Assembly (NCBI GenBank): GCA_014191035.1 | Contig: BJGX01000007.1 | Location: forward strand, 1-39,234 | Reading direction: 5' to 3' | DNA: 39,234 bases | From: Candidatus Saccharimonadota bacterium | GTDB lineage: Bacteria > Patescibacteriota > Saccharimonadia > CAILAD01 > BJGX01 | Part shown: positions 1 to 7,857 of the stretch, one piece after another | Layout: each line of letters opens with the position of its first letter | Position numbering within the stretch: position 1 is the first letter of the stretch | Notes under the pieces: generated by a model | What the model saw: the letters and a program-made list of their open reading frames with translations, nothing else | The model's database searches: none | What the model was told of the DNA's origin: nothing | Translations under genes and position numbers: made by a program

Positions 1-1
1 C

Positions 2-196
2 GGCGGTGGTGTTGCCTGTAATTCTTATTTGCGAGAAAAAATGCACGCAATTATTCCAAGTGCGATTTTTGTTCCGCCAGTTTTGTGCACAGATAATGCA
101 GCAATGATTGGAGCATTGGCTCATAAAATGTATCAGCAAAAAAAATTCATAGATCCATATGAGCTAAAAGCCGATTCAAGTTTAGAGGAAATTTAA
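2..196 (+). CDS. tsaD: tRNA N6-adenosine threonylcarbamoyltransferase TsaD, C-terminal end (partial)
   Basis: This is the last 64 codons of a gene that begins outside the window. The visible residues start [14 protein letters not shown] and continue to a segment reading [17 protein letters not shown]. Both match the C-terminal lobe of the TsaD/Kae1 ASKHA-fold family: the glycine-rich nucleotide-binding turn followed by N and LR, then the conserved D-N-A-A-M-I block. TsaD transfers the threonylcarbamoyl group to A37 of ANN-decoding tRNAs in the cytoplasm, together with TsaB and TsaE. The metal-binding histidines lie upstream of the window and cannot be checked. The gene ends in TAA a few bases before a strong hairpin terminator. 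The identification rests on the C-terminal motifs only, but they are characteristic. Confidence 0.85.
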   Translation, partial: GGGVACNSYLREKMHAIIPSAIFVPPVLCTDNAAMIGALAHKMYQQKKFIDPYELKADSSLEEI

Positions 197-199
197 AAA

Positions 200-220
200 C
201 GCCCCGTAGGGCGCTTTTTT
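200..220. terminator. Rho-independent terminator after tsaD, probably shared with the convergent gene
   Basis: A perfect 5-bp stem CGCCC/GGGCG closes a CGTA loop and is followed by six T (215-220). It lies 3 bases after the tsaD stop and overlaps the end of the convergent leftward gene. A-rich sequence on its left side gives a shorter T tract for the other strand. Confidence 0.85.
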
Positions 221-1238
221 AAAGAGAGCTTTCTATTCTAGATTTTTCATCCATCAGCTTGTCCAAATCGCCCTGTACCATATCTCTTTTTGAGCCTATT
301 TTGTCCAGCTGGCCATTAAGGTCATTAAGCTTATTTTGTACAGAATCAATTTCATGGTTAATTCCTTCGAGAGCCCTGCCTTTAGCTTCTTCAAGCATTT
401 TAATAAACTTGTTATCTTGCATGTCAGATTCTTTTTCGAAGCTATCCATGGCTTCATTGACTTCTGACATATCAAACTTCATTTCATTCTTTGAGCTTGA
501 ACCGAATTTAGATACCTTTTTATCGGCAGGAGTCACAGGCAATTCAGCTGCGGCTGGTTCTTCATTTGAAGCTTTAGGCTTTTCTTCTTTTGGAGCTTCC
601 TCTGTTTCTTCAGTTTCCATACCTTCAAACCTGTCTTCGGCTGGCTTTTCTTCTGGAGTAAAGCTTTCGCCCACCTTAACAGCTGAATCTTTAGTGTTAG
701 TCATTTCGGTTGAAGCTTCATTCATATCAATTACTGGAACTGCAGTGGCTACTTTATTTTCTTCTTTTGCAGGACTCATTGTTTCAGGCGTTTGTTCTGG
801 GATTGCTGGTTTCATATCTTGATTCATGTTTTCATTGGCTTGCATATCTAAGCCAGCTTGTGGTGTTTCAGTATTCATAGTAGGGTTAATATCGCCAATA
901 TTTAGCTTGTCATCATTGTTCATAGCAGCACCCATGTCAGCATTTGCAACTTCGAAGGCTGCATCCTGAGAAGCAGTGTCTTCCTTTAAACCTTCGTTTA
1001 CTAAAGGAGGCGTAGCAGGCATTGTGTCTGTGTTCATTGCATTAGATTCTGCTACTGGCGGCAAAGTAGAAGTTGCTTCTTCTTTAGCAGGCATCATGGC
1101 GTTCATGTCTGTGCCTTCATCTGGCTTTACAGCCACTGCTGTGGCGCCTTCGGCACCACCCATTACTGGAGCATCTACCATAGGGGCCATATTGTCCCAT
1201 TCTTCATCTATATCTAGCGGGCTGTATATGTCTTTCAC
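219..1238 (-). CDS. Hypothetical Met/Glu/Pro-rich protein with C-terminal coiled coil
   Basis: I do not recognise a family. The 339-residue product starts at GTG (1236-1238), supported by an upstream GGAGAGG Shine-Dalgarno sequence at suitable spacing. Residues 1 to about 265 are low in complexity, acidic and rich in Met, Ala, Glu, Pro and Thr, with many short MN, MP and EE runs, so they are probably disordered. Residues from about 270 to 339 have heptad-like spacing of Leu, Ile and Met with charged residues and should form a coiled coil. There is no signal peptide, membrane segment or cysteine cluster. The gene stands alone between two rightward genes and shares a terminator with tsaD. A structural or scaffold role is possible, but nothing in the sequence demonstrates one. 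Confidence 0.7.
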   Translation of the reverse strand: MKDIYSPLDIDEEWDNMAPMVDAPVMGGAEGATAVAVKPDEGTDMNAMMPAKEEATSTLPPVAESNAMNTDTMPATPPLVNEGLKEDTASQDAAFEVANADMGAAMNNDDKLNIGDINPTMNTETPQAGLDMQANENMNQDMKPAIPEQTPETMSPAKEENKVATAVPVIDMNEASTEMTNTKDSAVKVGESFTPEEKPAEDRFEGMETEETEEAPKEEKPKASNEEPAAAELPVTPADKKVSKFGSSSKNEMKFDMSEVNEAMDSFEKESDMQDNKFIKMLEEAKGRALEGINHEIDSVQNKLNDLNGQLDKIGSKRDMVQGDLDKLMDEKSRIESSL

Positions 1239-1335
1239 TCACCTCTCCTTTTTATTAATACAATAATTAAAGCTATTTTACTCTAAAGCGCTTGTGCATG
1301 TCAAACCTCTTATTCTCGCCGAATCTATCTGTTGG

Positions 1336-1344
1336 TGGTATAAT
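1336..1344 (+). promoter_or_regulatory. Extended -10 promoter of valS, predicted leaderless
   Basis: TGGTATAAT is a consensus extended -10 (TGn plus TATAAT at 1339-1344). The valS ATG follows only 7 bases after the hexamer, which is where transcription should begin, so the mRNA would have essentially no leader. No Shine-Dalgarno sequence and no good -35 are visible. Confidence 0.6.
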
Positions 1345-1351
1345 ATTTTTA

Positions 1352-3742
1352 ATGAATTCGGAGTTTAATAGCCAACTAGATAAGGCTTATTTGCCATCTC
1401 AGCATGAGCCTGAGGTGAGTGAATTATGGGAAAAGGCAGGTGCCTACAAGCCTGCAGGAGATCCGGCCAAGGAACCATTCTGCATTATAATGCCGCCACC
1501 TAATGCAAACGGAGTTTTGCATGCCGGACATTTGATGTACACGGTTGAAGACATTGCCACTCGCTTTGCAAGAATGCAAGGCCGGCCAACTCTGTGGCTA
1601 CCAGGAACTGATCATGCCGGTATTGAAACCCAGTATGTATACGAAAAGGAGCTAGCCAAAAAAGGCCTGTCCCGATTCGATCTCGGCCCTGAAAAGTTTT
1701 ACGACGAGGTTATGGAATTTACCAAGAGACATCAAGAAGGAGCCTTAGCAGGGTTCAAATCAATGGGCTTCTCGGCAGATTGGTCAAAGCTCAAATTCAC
1801 CCTAGATGAGGACATTATCGACGTCGTATACGATGTTTTTATTCGCTTGCATAAAGACGGTCATATTTATCGTGGCAACCGAATTGTAAATTGGTGTCCT
1901 CGTTGTCAGGCGGCTTTTCCAGATATCGAAACCGAGCACATCGACCGTGATGACGCGATGTATACGGTTGATTACGGAACCATAAAGATTGCCACCACCC
2001 GCCCCGAAACTATATTTGCCGATGTGGCAGTTGCGGTAAACCCAAAAGATCGTAATTATGAAACACTAATCGGTAAGACCGCTACTATTCCCCTAGTAGA
2101 CAGGCAAATTCCAATAATAGCCGATGCGCATGTTGACCCCGAAGCTGGCACAGGGGCGCTTAAAGTTACTCCTGCGCACGATAAAAATGACTACGAGATT
2201 GGCCAACGTCATAACTTGCCAGAAATCAGTGTTATAGATGAAGAAGGCAAGCTCATAAACGTGCCCGAAGAATTTGCAGGCATGGAAGTGCTTGAAGCTC
2301 GCAAAGCTGTGGTTGAAGCATTAGGCCGAGCAGGCAAGCTCGTAAAGACTGACCCCCTAACCCACTCTGTGGCCGTACATGATCGCTGTAAAACTCCGAT
2401 AGAGCTTCTGATATCCGAACAGTGGTTCTTGCGCGTGAAAGAGCTTAACAAGCCAGTTATTGAGGCCCTAGAAAATAACGAAATCAACATATACCCCGCT
2501 CGTTACAAGCGAGTTGCCCTGAATTGGTTAAATCAAGAGCACGACTGGTGCATTTCTCGACCCGGCTGGTGGGGAATTCGAATCCCGGTATATTACAAAA
2601 CTAACAATGATCCAGAAAAAGAAAATTATATAATTGCCAAAGACGAAAAAGAGGCCATTAAATACTATGGTGAAGGAAATTATCGCGCCGAAACCGACAC
2701 CTTTGATACCTGGTTTTCATCAAGCCAATGGCCTTATGCAACTCTAATGACATCAGGCAAAGACGACTTTAAGACCTTCTACCCCACTTCATTGATGGGC
2801 ACAGCCGCAGAAATTCTACACAAATGGGTTACGCGCATGGTTATGTTCGGCCTATATGCTACCAAGCAAGTTCCATTCAAAAATGTCTACTTATGGGGAA
2901 CGGTGACCGACGAAAAAGGTCAAAAGCTCTCTAAATCAAAGGGCAATTACGAGGACCCTATGGAAATCACTGCTAAATACGGAACAGATGCCTTAAGAAT
3001 GGCGCTATCTATCGGCATAACTGCTGGCAACAATGGTGCGCTTTACGACGAGAAGGTTCAAGGATACCGAAACTTCTGCAACAAGCTATGGAATGTGGCG
3101 AGGTTTATACTTGCCAAAGTCCCAGAGGGTACCAACCCGGAAAATGCCAAGGTGCTCTCCCCTGCTGATAATTGGGTTGTTGGAAAGGTCAACGAAACAA
3201 TCGAATTGGTAACCAAAAACATCGAAAGCTATCGATATTCCGAGGCTGGTCAAGAAGTTTACACCCTGCTCTGGGAAGATATTGCTGATAAATACATAGA
3301 ATATTCTAAACAATCCCCCAACAATGAATTGCTTGCTTACTGCCTAGACACAGTTCTAAGACTCGCTCACCCCTACGCCCCGTTCGTAACTGAAGCTATT
3401 TGGCAAAGACTCATGTGGACAAATTCTAATCTTATAACCGAACAATGGCCGAACGTTATCCACAGTGCATCCACAGCTGAGGCCAAAAAATTTGAGATAG
3501 AGATTATCAAAATAATCAGCGCTAAACAAAAAGATGCCAAAGCAGTAGAAGTCAAAAAACTGCAAAAGGAACTTGAAGCTAAGAAGAATATGATTAGAAT
3601 AAGCGAATCGAAATTAGATAATAAGAATTTTGTAAATAATGCACCAAAAAATGTCGTAGAAGACGAAAAACAAAGACTCGATCAAGCAATAAGTGACGCA
3701 ACTAAACTAGAGGGTCAAATTGAAAAACTTAAATCGAATTAA
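1352..3742 (+). CDS. valS: Valyl-tRNA synthetase
   Basis: Class I aminoacyl-tRNA synthetase that charges tRNA-Val in the cytoplasm. About 796 residues from the chosen ATG. The signature PPPNANGVLHAGH (HIGH motif as HAGH) lies near residue 50, the KMSKS loop appears as KLSKSKGN in the second half, and the editing (CP1) insert is seen as TTRPETIFADVAVAV. The last 75 or so residues form the charged coiled-coil arm typical of ValRS. It is shorter than the 951 residues of the E. coli enzyme, as is common in reduced genomes. The reading frame extends 20 codons upstream to a TTG at 1292, but those codons span the -10 promoter element, so ATG 1352 is preferred. The 3' end overlaps the following TPR gene by 23 bases. 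Confidence 0.95.
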   Translation: MNSEFNSQLDKAYLPSQHEPEVSELWEKAGAYKPAGDPAKEPFCIIMPPPNANGVLHAGHLMYTVEDIATRFARMQGRPTLWLPGTDHAGIETQYVYEKELAKKGLSRFDLGPEKFYDEVMEFTKRHQEGALAGFKSMGFSADWSKLKFTLDEDIIDVVYDVFIRLHKDGHIYRGNRIVNWCPRCQAAFPDIETEHIDRDDAMYTVDYGTIKIATTRPETIFADVAVAVNPKDRNYETLIGKTATIPLVDRQIPIIADAHVDPEAGTGALKVTPAHDKNDYEIGQRHNLPEISVIDEEGKLINVPEEFAGMEVLEARKAVVEALGRAGKLVKTDPLTHSVAVHDRCKTPIELLISEQWFLRVKELNKPVIEALENNEINIYPARYKRVALNWLNQEHDWCISRPGWWGIRIPVYYKTNNDPEKENYIIAKDEKEAIKYYGEGNYRAETDTFDTWFSSSQWPYATLMTSGKDDFKTFYPTSLMGTAAEILHKWVTRMVMFGLYATKQVPFKNVYLWGTVTDEKGQKLSKSKGNYEDPMEITAKYGTDALRMALSIGITAGNNGALYDEKVQGYRNFCNKLWNVARFILAKVPEGTNPENAKVLSPADNWVVGKVNETIELVTKNIESYRYSEAGQEVYTLLWEDIADKYIEYSKQSPNNELLAYCLDTVLRLAHPYAPFVTEAIWQRLMWTNSNLITEQWPNVIHSASTAEAKKFEIEIIKIISAKQKDAKAVEVKKLQKELEAKKNMIRISESKLDNKNFVNNAPKNVVEDEKQRLDQAISDATKLEGQIEKLKSN

Positions 3743-4577
3743 CAACTTTTCTTTTGCGGCTATAGCAACTGCATTAATAGTGACTGCCGGTTTGGCAATT
3801 GGGGTAAGCATGCCTACAATCATTTCTTGGCAACAAACAAACATCGATAAGCTATTGAGCCAAGCTAATCTTAGCGATAATCCATCTACCAAACTAACTC
3901 TTTTGTCGCAGGCTGCCACTTTGGGCAAAAATGATCCTTTGGCAACTTACACTTATGCAAATTATTTGTGGCAAGAAGGGGACTATCAAGCTTCGATAGA
4001 TGCCTATAACAATAGCTGGCTTGAGCTAGACTATAACTATTTGGGCACTCTTGCGCTCAAAGCCGGCAGATACTCTGAGGCTAAATCATTTTATGAAAAA
4101 GCCAATTCAGAAGGGGAGAATGCCGAATCTCTATCGGGTCTAGCAATAGTAGAATTTAATAATGGCAGTGTCGAAAAGGGATGTAAATATTCAGCTAGGG
4201 CCATAAAGCTAAACCTGAGTAGCCCTAAGGCAGAAGACTCTGTAGCTATATGCCAAATTTATAAAGGGGAGTCCAGACTGGGAGCACGCCAGCAGGCGTA
4301 TACACTTCTAAACTCTTATCTTTACTCAGATTCCTTAGACAGGCTTCAGAAACTAGAGATAAAAAATACCAAAGATTGGCTAGCAATTGCATTAATCTAC
4401 TCCAACAACGGAAAGGCCGAGGACTCAATAGCGGCCCTAAAGTCAGCACTAGAACAGAGCCCAGCTGATAAAGACATTCTTCAGAAGCTTGCAATGCAAA
4501 CGAAAGAACTTGGCAGGGAAGAAGAAGCTAAGCTTTATACGAACAGGCTTGAAGAACTTAAGTTTAATAACTACTAG
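3720..4577 (+). CDS. Membrane-anchored TPR-repeat protein
   Basis: A 285-residue protein with one N-terminal membrane helix (about residues 11-33, short positively charged segment before it) and no cleavage-type AXA motif, so it is probably anchored with its bulk outside the cytoplasm. The rest is helical, with repeated pairs fitting tetratricopeptide repeats, for example GDYQASIDAYNNSWLELD and GRYSEAKSFYEKANSEGE, and another near the C-terminus. TPR proteins serve as protein-binding scaffolds; the partner is unknown. Translation starts at TTG 3720 inside the end of valS, supported by GAGGG about 7 bases upstream in the valS coding sequence, so it is probably co-transcribed and coupled with valS. 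There is no functional link to tRNA charging in the sequence. Confidence 0.8.
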   Translation: MKNLNRINNFSFAAIATALIVTAGLAIGVSMPTIISWQQTNIDKLLSQANLSDNPSTKLTLLSQAATLGKNDPLATYTYANYLWQEGDYQASIDAYNNSWLELDYNYLGTLALKAGRYSEAKSFYEKANSEGENAESLSGLAIVEFNNGSVEKGCKYSARAIKLNLSSPKAEDSVAICQIYKGESRLGARQQAYTLLNSYLYSDSLDRLQKLEIKNTKDWLAIALIYSNNGKAEDSIAALKSALEQSPADKDILQKLAMQTKELGREEEAKLYTNRLEELKFNNY

Positions 4578-4795
4578 ACTGCTAGCTTTCACACGAAAAA
4601 GAATTCTTTCACGGAAGCATAACTAGTTTGCTTTTTGTTCGCTTTTATTACTTAACTACAATTAGCATGCTAGCAAGAATTGTTGACTAACTTATAAAAA
4701 TGTCCTTTGATAAGTTTTACGACCTCAGCTCTAGAAATTTTTTACTTTTTAACCTATAATTACACGGTATCGCACGTATACATTCAAGCAATTAT
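4578..4795 (+). promoter_or_regulatory. AT-rich spacer with tRNA-Ser promoter
   Basis: No gene is seen in this 218-base stretch. A perfect TATAAT lies at 4755-4760, about 35 bases before the first tRNA-Ser, and is the likely -10 for the two tRNA genes; no convincing -35 is found at the usual distance. The spacer also holds two perfect palindromes, AAAGAATTCTTT (4598-4609) and TAGCATGCTA (4663-4672). Neither is followed by a T tract, so neither looks like a terminator; they could be protein-binding sites or chance. Confidence 0.5.
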
Positions 4796-4890
<95 letters not shown>

Positions 4891-4906
4891 GCTTAAAAAT
4901 ATTTAT

Positions 4907-4996
4907 GGAGAGGTGCCCGAGTGGTTGAAGGGAACGGTCTTGAAAACCGTCAGGCTCGCAAGGGTCTCGTGGGTTCGAATCCCACCCTCTCCGCCA
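4907..4996 (+). tRNA. tRNA-Ser(TGA)
   Basis: Class II tRNA with long variable arm, 18 bases after the previous tRNA-Ser and probably on the same transcript. It has the same perfect acceptor GGAGAGG/CCTCTCC, discriminator G and encoded CCA. The anticodon loop CTTGAAA gives TGA, reading UCN serine codons. Confidence 0.95.
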
Positions 4997-5028
4997 TTAA
5001 AAAGTATTTGATAATCGAATATTTTTTT

Positions 5029-5514
5029 ATGGACAACCCAAAAATCATCATCAAGAGACCGCAAGACTGCAGCAAAGCTGATATACGGGAGTTTGAAAAG
5101 CTTGTAGTTGAAGGTGGGCAAGTAAACACGGACGGATTAGATAAAAAAATTCTTGACTGCAAACTTCTGGGCTTTTGCTATGCCAATAAGGAGCTTGCAA
5201 GTATTGCAGCGATAAAGATAAAGCCAGTTGATCAAATCCGAGATATTTTCAAAAAAACGCAATCGACAAAAATAAATAAATTGCCCAAACTAGAGCTTGG
5301 TTATTGCTCTACAAACCACCACCACAGGGGTAAAAAATTTAACAGCACATTGAATGATAGAATTCTTGAGACAGTAAAAGGGGAGTCTGTTTTTGCCACC
5401 ACAGGAAACCCAATAATGATTCATTACTTTGAAAGCAGGGGTTTCGATTTGATAGGAAAGCCCTATAAAGGTAATTTTAGCCCGCTCATTTATCTTTTCG
5501 TTAAATACAGCTAG
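5029..5514 (+). CDS. GNAT-like N-acetyltransferase domain protein
   Basis: A 161-residue cytoplasmic protein. The pattern of an N-terminal beta-alpha region, a central strand LPKLELGYCSTNHHHRGKKF followed by a helix, and a C-terminal strand-helix-strand (VFATTGNPIMIHYFESRGF) fits the GNAT acetyltransferase fold. The RGKKF segment sits where the R/QxxGxG/A acetyl-CoA pyrophosphate loop is expected, but it is degenerate. Substrate unknown. The reading frame continues upstream through tRNA-Ser(TGA); ATG 5029, the first Met after the tRNA, is taken as start. No clear Shine-Dalgarno sequence is present. Fold assignment is by motif pattern only and is tentative. Confidence 0.6.
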   Translation: MDNPKIIIKRPQDCSKADIREFEKLVVEGGQVNTDGLDKKILDCKLLGFCYANKELASIAAIKIKPVDQIRDIFKKTQSTKINKLPKLELGYCSTNHHHRGKKFNSTLNDRILETVKGESVFATTGNPIMIHYFESRGFDLIGKPYKGNFSPLIYLFVKYS

Positions 5515-5562
5515 CAAATATAGACACAACAGATTATTTAGACCATAATAAACTCAAGTATT

Positions 5563-6204
5563 ATGAACGAACAAGACTCAAAAGAGACACAACAAGCCCA
5601 GTTCAAGCCAGCCAGTAACCCATTTCTGGCTGGGCAGGTTTCTTCGTCGAGTAAGAATGAATCTGCCGGGGAGCAATCTGGTTTGGTTGGAAGCCGAGCA
5701 GAAGAAAAAGAAGCGCATCAAGAGCAAGAAGAGCCAAAAGTGCCCGAGCAAATTATCTTTCAGTGGCAAGCCCCAGAGTTTGCCTATACTCAAAAACCTT
5801 TTGGGTGGTTCTTGGGCATAATCGCTTTTTTTGCAGGTCTGATTGCCTTAGCTGTCTGGTTCCAACAATGGATAACAATAGTACTGCTTGTAATTATGGC
5901 AATAGCCATATCGGTTTGGGCATCTAGAAAGCCTAAGGTGCTGATATATCGAATTACTAATTATGGTGTTGAAGTTGAAAACAGAAAATACCTCTTCGAC
6001 GATTTTAGGGCCTACTATAAATACATGGATTACAATCAACCAACGCTAGATTTAGTTCCATCCAAGAGGTTCGGTACTTTAGTAAGTCTTCCTTTAGCAA
6101 CACAAGATGCAAATGAAATTGAAGCGACACTTTCGCAAATGGTGCCAGTAATTGAGCACAAAGAAGACATAGCAGACAAAATTTTTCGTCGCCTTCGATT
6201 TTAG
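5563..6204 (+). CDS. Hypothetical two-helix membrane protein
   Basis: A 213-residue protein that I cannot place in a named family with certainty. Residues 1-75 are Gln/Glu/Ser-rich and probably disordered. Two adjacent hydrophobic segments (about residues 84-101 and 104-122) form a membrane hairpin. The C-terminal 90 residues are soluble and contain alternating strands (VLIYRITNYGVEVENRKYLF, then FGTLVSLPLA) ending in a helix, which resembles small PH-like domains of bacterial membrane proteins. A CATAAT hexamer at 5544-5549 precedes the ATG by 13 bases and there is no Shine-Dalgarno sequence, so the leader would be very short. Stands alone between a GNAT-like gene and tRNA-Arg. Confidence 0.65.
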   Translation: MNEQDSKETQQAQFKPASNPFLAGQVSSSSKNESAGEQSGLVGSRAEEKEAHQEQEEPKVPEQIIFQWQAPEFAYTQKPFGWFLGIIAFFAGLIALAVWFQQWITIVLLVIMAIAISVWASRKPKVLIYRITNYGVEVENRKYLFDDFRAYYKYMDYNQPTLDLVPSKRFGTLVSLPLATQDANEIEATLSQMVPVIEHKEDIADKIFRRLRF

Positions 6205-6229
6205 GGTTTAAAAATAACCATTTTTCAGG

Positions 6230-6235
6230 TATAAT
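6230..6235 (+). promoter_or_regulatory. -10 element of tRNA-Arg
   Basis: Perfect TATAAT located 12 bases before the tRNA 5' end, consistent with a short precursor leader. The -35 region (about 6207-6212, TTTAAA) is weak. Confidence 0.6.
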
Positions 6236-6247
6236 ACCTTCGTTCAA

Positions 6248-6324
6248 GCGCCCGTAGCTCAGCTGGATAGAGCGTCAGTTTGCGGTACTGGAGGTCGCAG
6301 GTTCGACTCCTGCCGGGCGCACCA
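6248..6324 (+). tRNA. tRNA-Arg(GCG)
   Basis: Class I tRNA of 77 bases. The acceptor GCGCCCG/CGGGCGC is perfect, discriminator A, encoded CCA. The anticodon stem TCAGT/ACTGG closes the loop TTGCGGT, so the anticodon (6282-6284) is GCG, reading CGC and CGU. The D-loop AGCTGGATA has the A20 expected of arginine tRNAs. Bacteria usually read these codons with an ACG anticodon converted to ICG; a G34 anticodon does not need that editing. Confidence 0.9.
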
Positions 6325-6368
6325 TAGGTTGTAATTCAGTAATTACTGGATTAAAGCCTATTTTGTTT
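6324..6368. terminator. Bidirectional hairpin terminator between tRNA-Arg and the M28 gene
   Basis: A long hairpin: outer stem ATAGG (6324-6328) with CCTAT (6357-6361) and inner near-perfect palindrome 6332-6353 (one T-G wobble), followed by TTTTGTTTTTT. The outer stem uses the last A of the tRNA CCA and the stop codon of the convergent gene. It probably ends the tRNA transcript; the T tract is weaker in the other direction. Confidence 0.65.
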
Positions 6369-7269
6369 TTTGAATATACTTTCTAACAACTTCATAAGTT
6401 GTGGTCATGCTTTTTTCGCTACACTTATCCAGCGTATCCTTAGTTGTATTGTGGTAAGGATAGTCCAGGTCTATCAGCAATATGCTTGGTACCCCAGCTT
6501 TTATTAATGGCGTATGATCATCTTTGATTTCGGATGTTACTATATCTTTAAAAACCTCTTTGTCTGTCGATTTTCCAATATTCCATAAAAAGTCAACATC
6601 AGCTGAATTAGATTGTATAGAAGCTTTTTCTTTTTTAAAGTTCAAGTTTTTATCACATACCATATCCACTACTAGAGCTTTTTTGGGTGGCTTTGAATAT
6701 AAATCATTCAAGTTATTTGAAAAGAAGCTTGATCCTTTAGGGGTCCACTCGGCAAAACCGCCTGGCTGATAGTTTTCTGCGTCAAAAAAAACTATGTCCA
6801 CTCCTAGACCCGGTTCGATACCTAACTTTTCAAAATCTTTAGCTAATTTTAAAAGCACGGCCGTACCAGAGGCTCCATCAGAAGCGCCAGCTACTGGCTT
6901 AGTTTTATCCGCACTGTCCTTGGTGGCAGTGGGGTCGGTGTCGTAATGTGTAGCGATAATTATTCTATCGCTTGCAGATTCATTAAATCTAGCCACAAAA
7001 TTAATTAAGGTCTCACCGGTTTTTTCATCAACCCATTCCTGTCTGGTTATTTTTGCATTCGACTGTCCTAGCTCTGTGGAGATGTATTCTTTTACTTTTT
7101 GATGGCCTTTTGATCCAACAAATCTTGGCCCAAAGCTCAGTTGCGTTTTTACTGAGTCTAGAAAAGGGCCGGCTGTTTTTATATAGCCAAAAATGGCGAA
7201 AGCAACAATTGCAACTAATACTAAAGCTATAAAAAAAGTTAGACTTTTATGGTTATTTGGTTTTTTCAT
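6358..7269 (-). CDS. Membrane-anchored M28-family metallopeptidase, glutaminyl-cyclase-like
   Basis: A 303-residue protein with an N-terminal membrane helix (about residues 9-32) and an extracytoplasmic zinc-hydrolase domain. M28/QC landmarks in order: HYDTD (108-112), GASDGASG with the metal Asp131, FFDAEN with probable general base Glu165, the DMVCD strand (about 202-206), DDHTP (250-254), and His273 in PYHNTTKDTLD. The order and the DDHTP segment resemble the glutaminyl-peptide cyclotransferase branch more than aminopeptidases. After Glu165 the family usually has Glu or Asp as a zinc ligand; here it is Asn166. Function could be N-terminal pyroglutamate formation on exported proteins or peptide hydrolysis. 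It is divergent from the methyltransferase gene and ends convergently with tRNA-Arg. Confidence 0.8.
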   Translation of the reverse strand: MKKPNNHKSLTFFIALVLVAIVAFAIFGYIKTAGPFLDSVKTQLSFGPRFVGSKGHQKVKEYISTELGQSNAKITRQEWVDEKTGETLINFVARFNESASDRIIIATHYDTDPTATKDSADKTKPVAGASDGASGTAVLLKLAKDFEKLGIEPGLGVDIVFFDAENYQPGGFAEWTPKGSSFFSNNLNDLYSKPPKKALVVDMVCDKNLNFKKEKASIQSNSADVDFLWNIGKSTDKEVFKDIVTSEIKDDHTPLIKAGVPSILLIDLDYPYHNTTKDTLDKCSEKSMTTTYEVVRKYIQKTK

Positions 7270-7319
7270 AAGTTCATTAATTTAATTTTGTAGCTTATAA
7301 TTCATATAGGTTAAGCTTT

Positions 7320-7853
7320 ATGATTTTATTTTTTAACTCACTTCTTATTATTATACTCGCCTGTGTATTTATTGGCTTGGTTTTGAAAATTTATGATATT
7401 ATTTATTCTAATGAAGCTCCTTTTGTGTCTAGCCCAAGCAAGCTGTATCCGCAAATATACAAGCTTCTAGAGATAAAGCCAAATCAAACGATTTATGATC
7501 TGGGCTGTGGTAATGGAAAATTTTTAATATATTGCGCAAAACATAGCCCAAAATCTAATTTTATTGGAATCGAAAAAGGATTAATTCCTTTTTTTATTTC
7601 TACATTCAATACTAGGCGCTATGCAAATATTAAAATTTACTACCGAGATATCAATAAATTTAACATAAAGCCCAACTCAAAAATTTTTGTTTACCTTTTT
7701 CCAAAGAGTGTTACAAAATTAATTCATAGATTGCCTAAAAATGTTTCGCTTTACAGTCTTAATTTTCCAGCAAAAGGCTTGAGGCCAAATAAAAAAGTAG
7801 GGCTCATAAACCCTACTTCTATTGCTAAAAACCTATACTTTTACAAAACATAG
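7320..7853 (+). CDS. Small membrane-anchored class I SAM-dependent methyltransferase
   Basis: A 177-residue protein with one N-terminal hydrophobic helix (about residues 3-24) and a short Rossmann methyltransferase domain. SAM motif I is YDLGCGNGKF (about residues 59-68), followed by the acidic strand end FIGIEKG (motif II) and a YYRDINKF motif where motif III is expected. The domain is compact and lacks extra substrate-binding regions, so the target is unknown. A TATAAT at 7296-7301 gives a leader of about 12-15 bases without a Shine-Dalgarno sequence. The divergent M28 gene starts 50 bases away. Confidence 0.8.
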   Translation: MILFFNSLLIIILACVFIGLVLKIYDIIYSNEAPFVSSPSKLYPQIYKLLEIKPNQTIYDLGCGNGKFLIYCAKHSPKSNFIGIEKGLIPFFISTFNTRRYANIKIYYRDINKFNIKPNSKIFVYLFPKSVTKLIHRLPKNVSLYSLNFPAKGLRPNKKVGLINPTSIAKNLYFYKT

Positions 7854-7857
7854 CAAT

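Noticed and set aside
259-822. 187-codon frame opposite the Met/Glu-rich protein, and the similar frame at 976-1266
   Set aside because: They mirror biased codon composition of the leftward gene, lack ribosome sites and have Ser-rich shadow composition.
1292-1351. Twenty extra N-terminal codons on valS from a TTG
   Set aside because: They cover a consensus extended -10 and do not resemble ValRS; ATG 1352 is kept.
4594-4610. Palindrome around AAAGAATTCTTT as terminator of the TPR gene
   Set aside because: No T tract follows, and the stem is weak.
4921-5028. Upstream extension of the GNAT-like gene reading through tRNA-Ser(TGA)
   Set aside because: These codons are the tRNA gene itself; the first Met after the tRNA is a better start.
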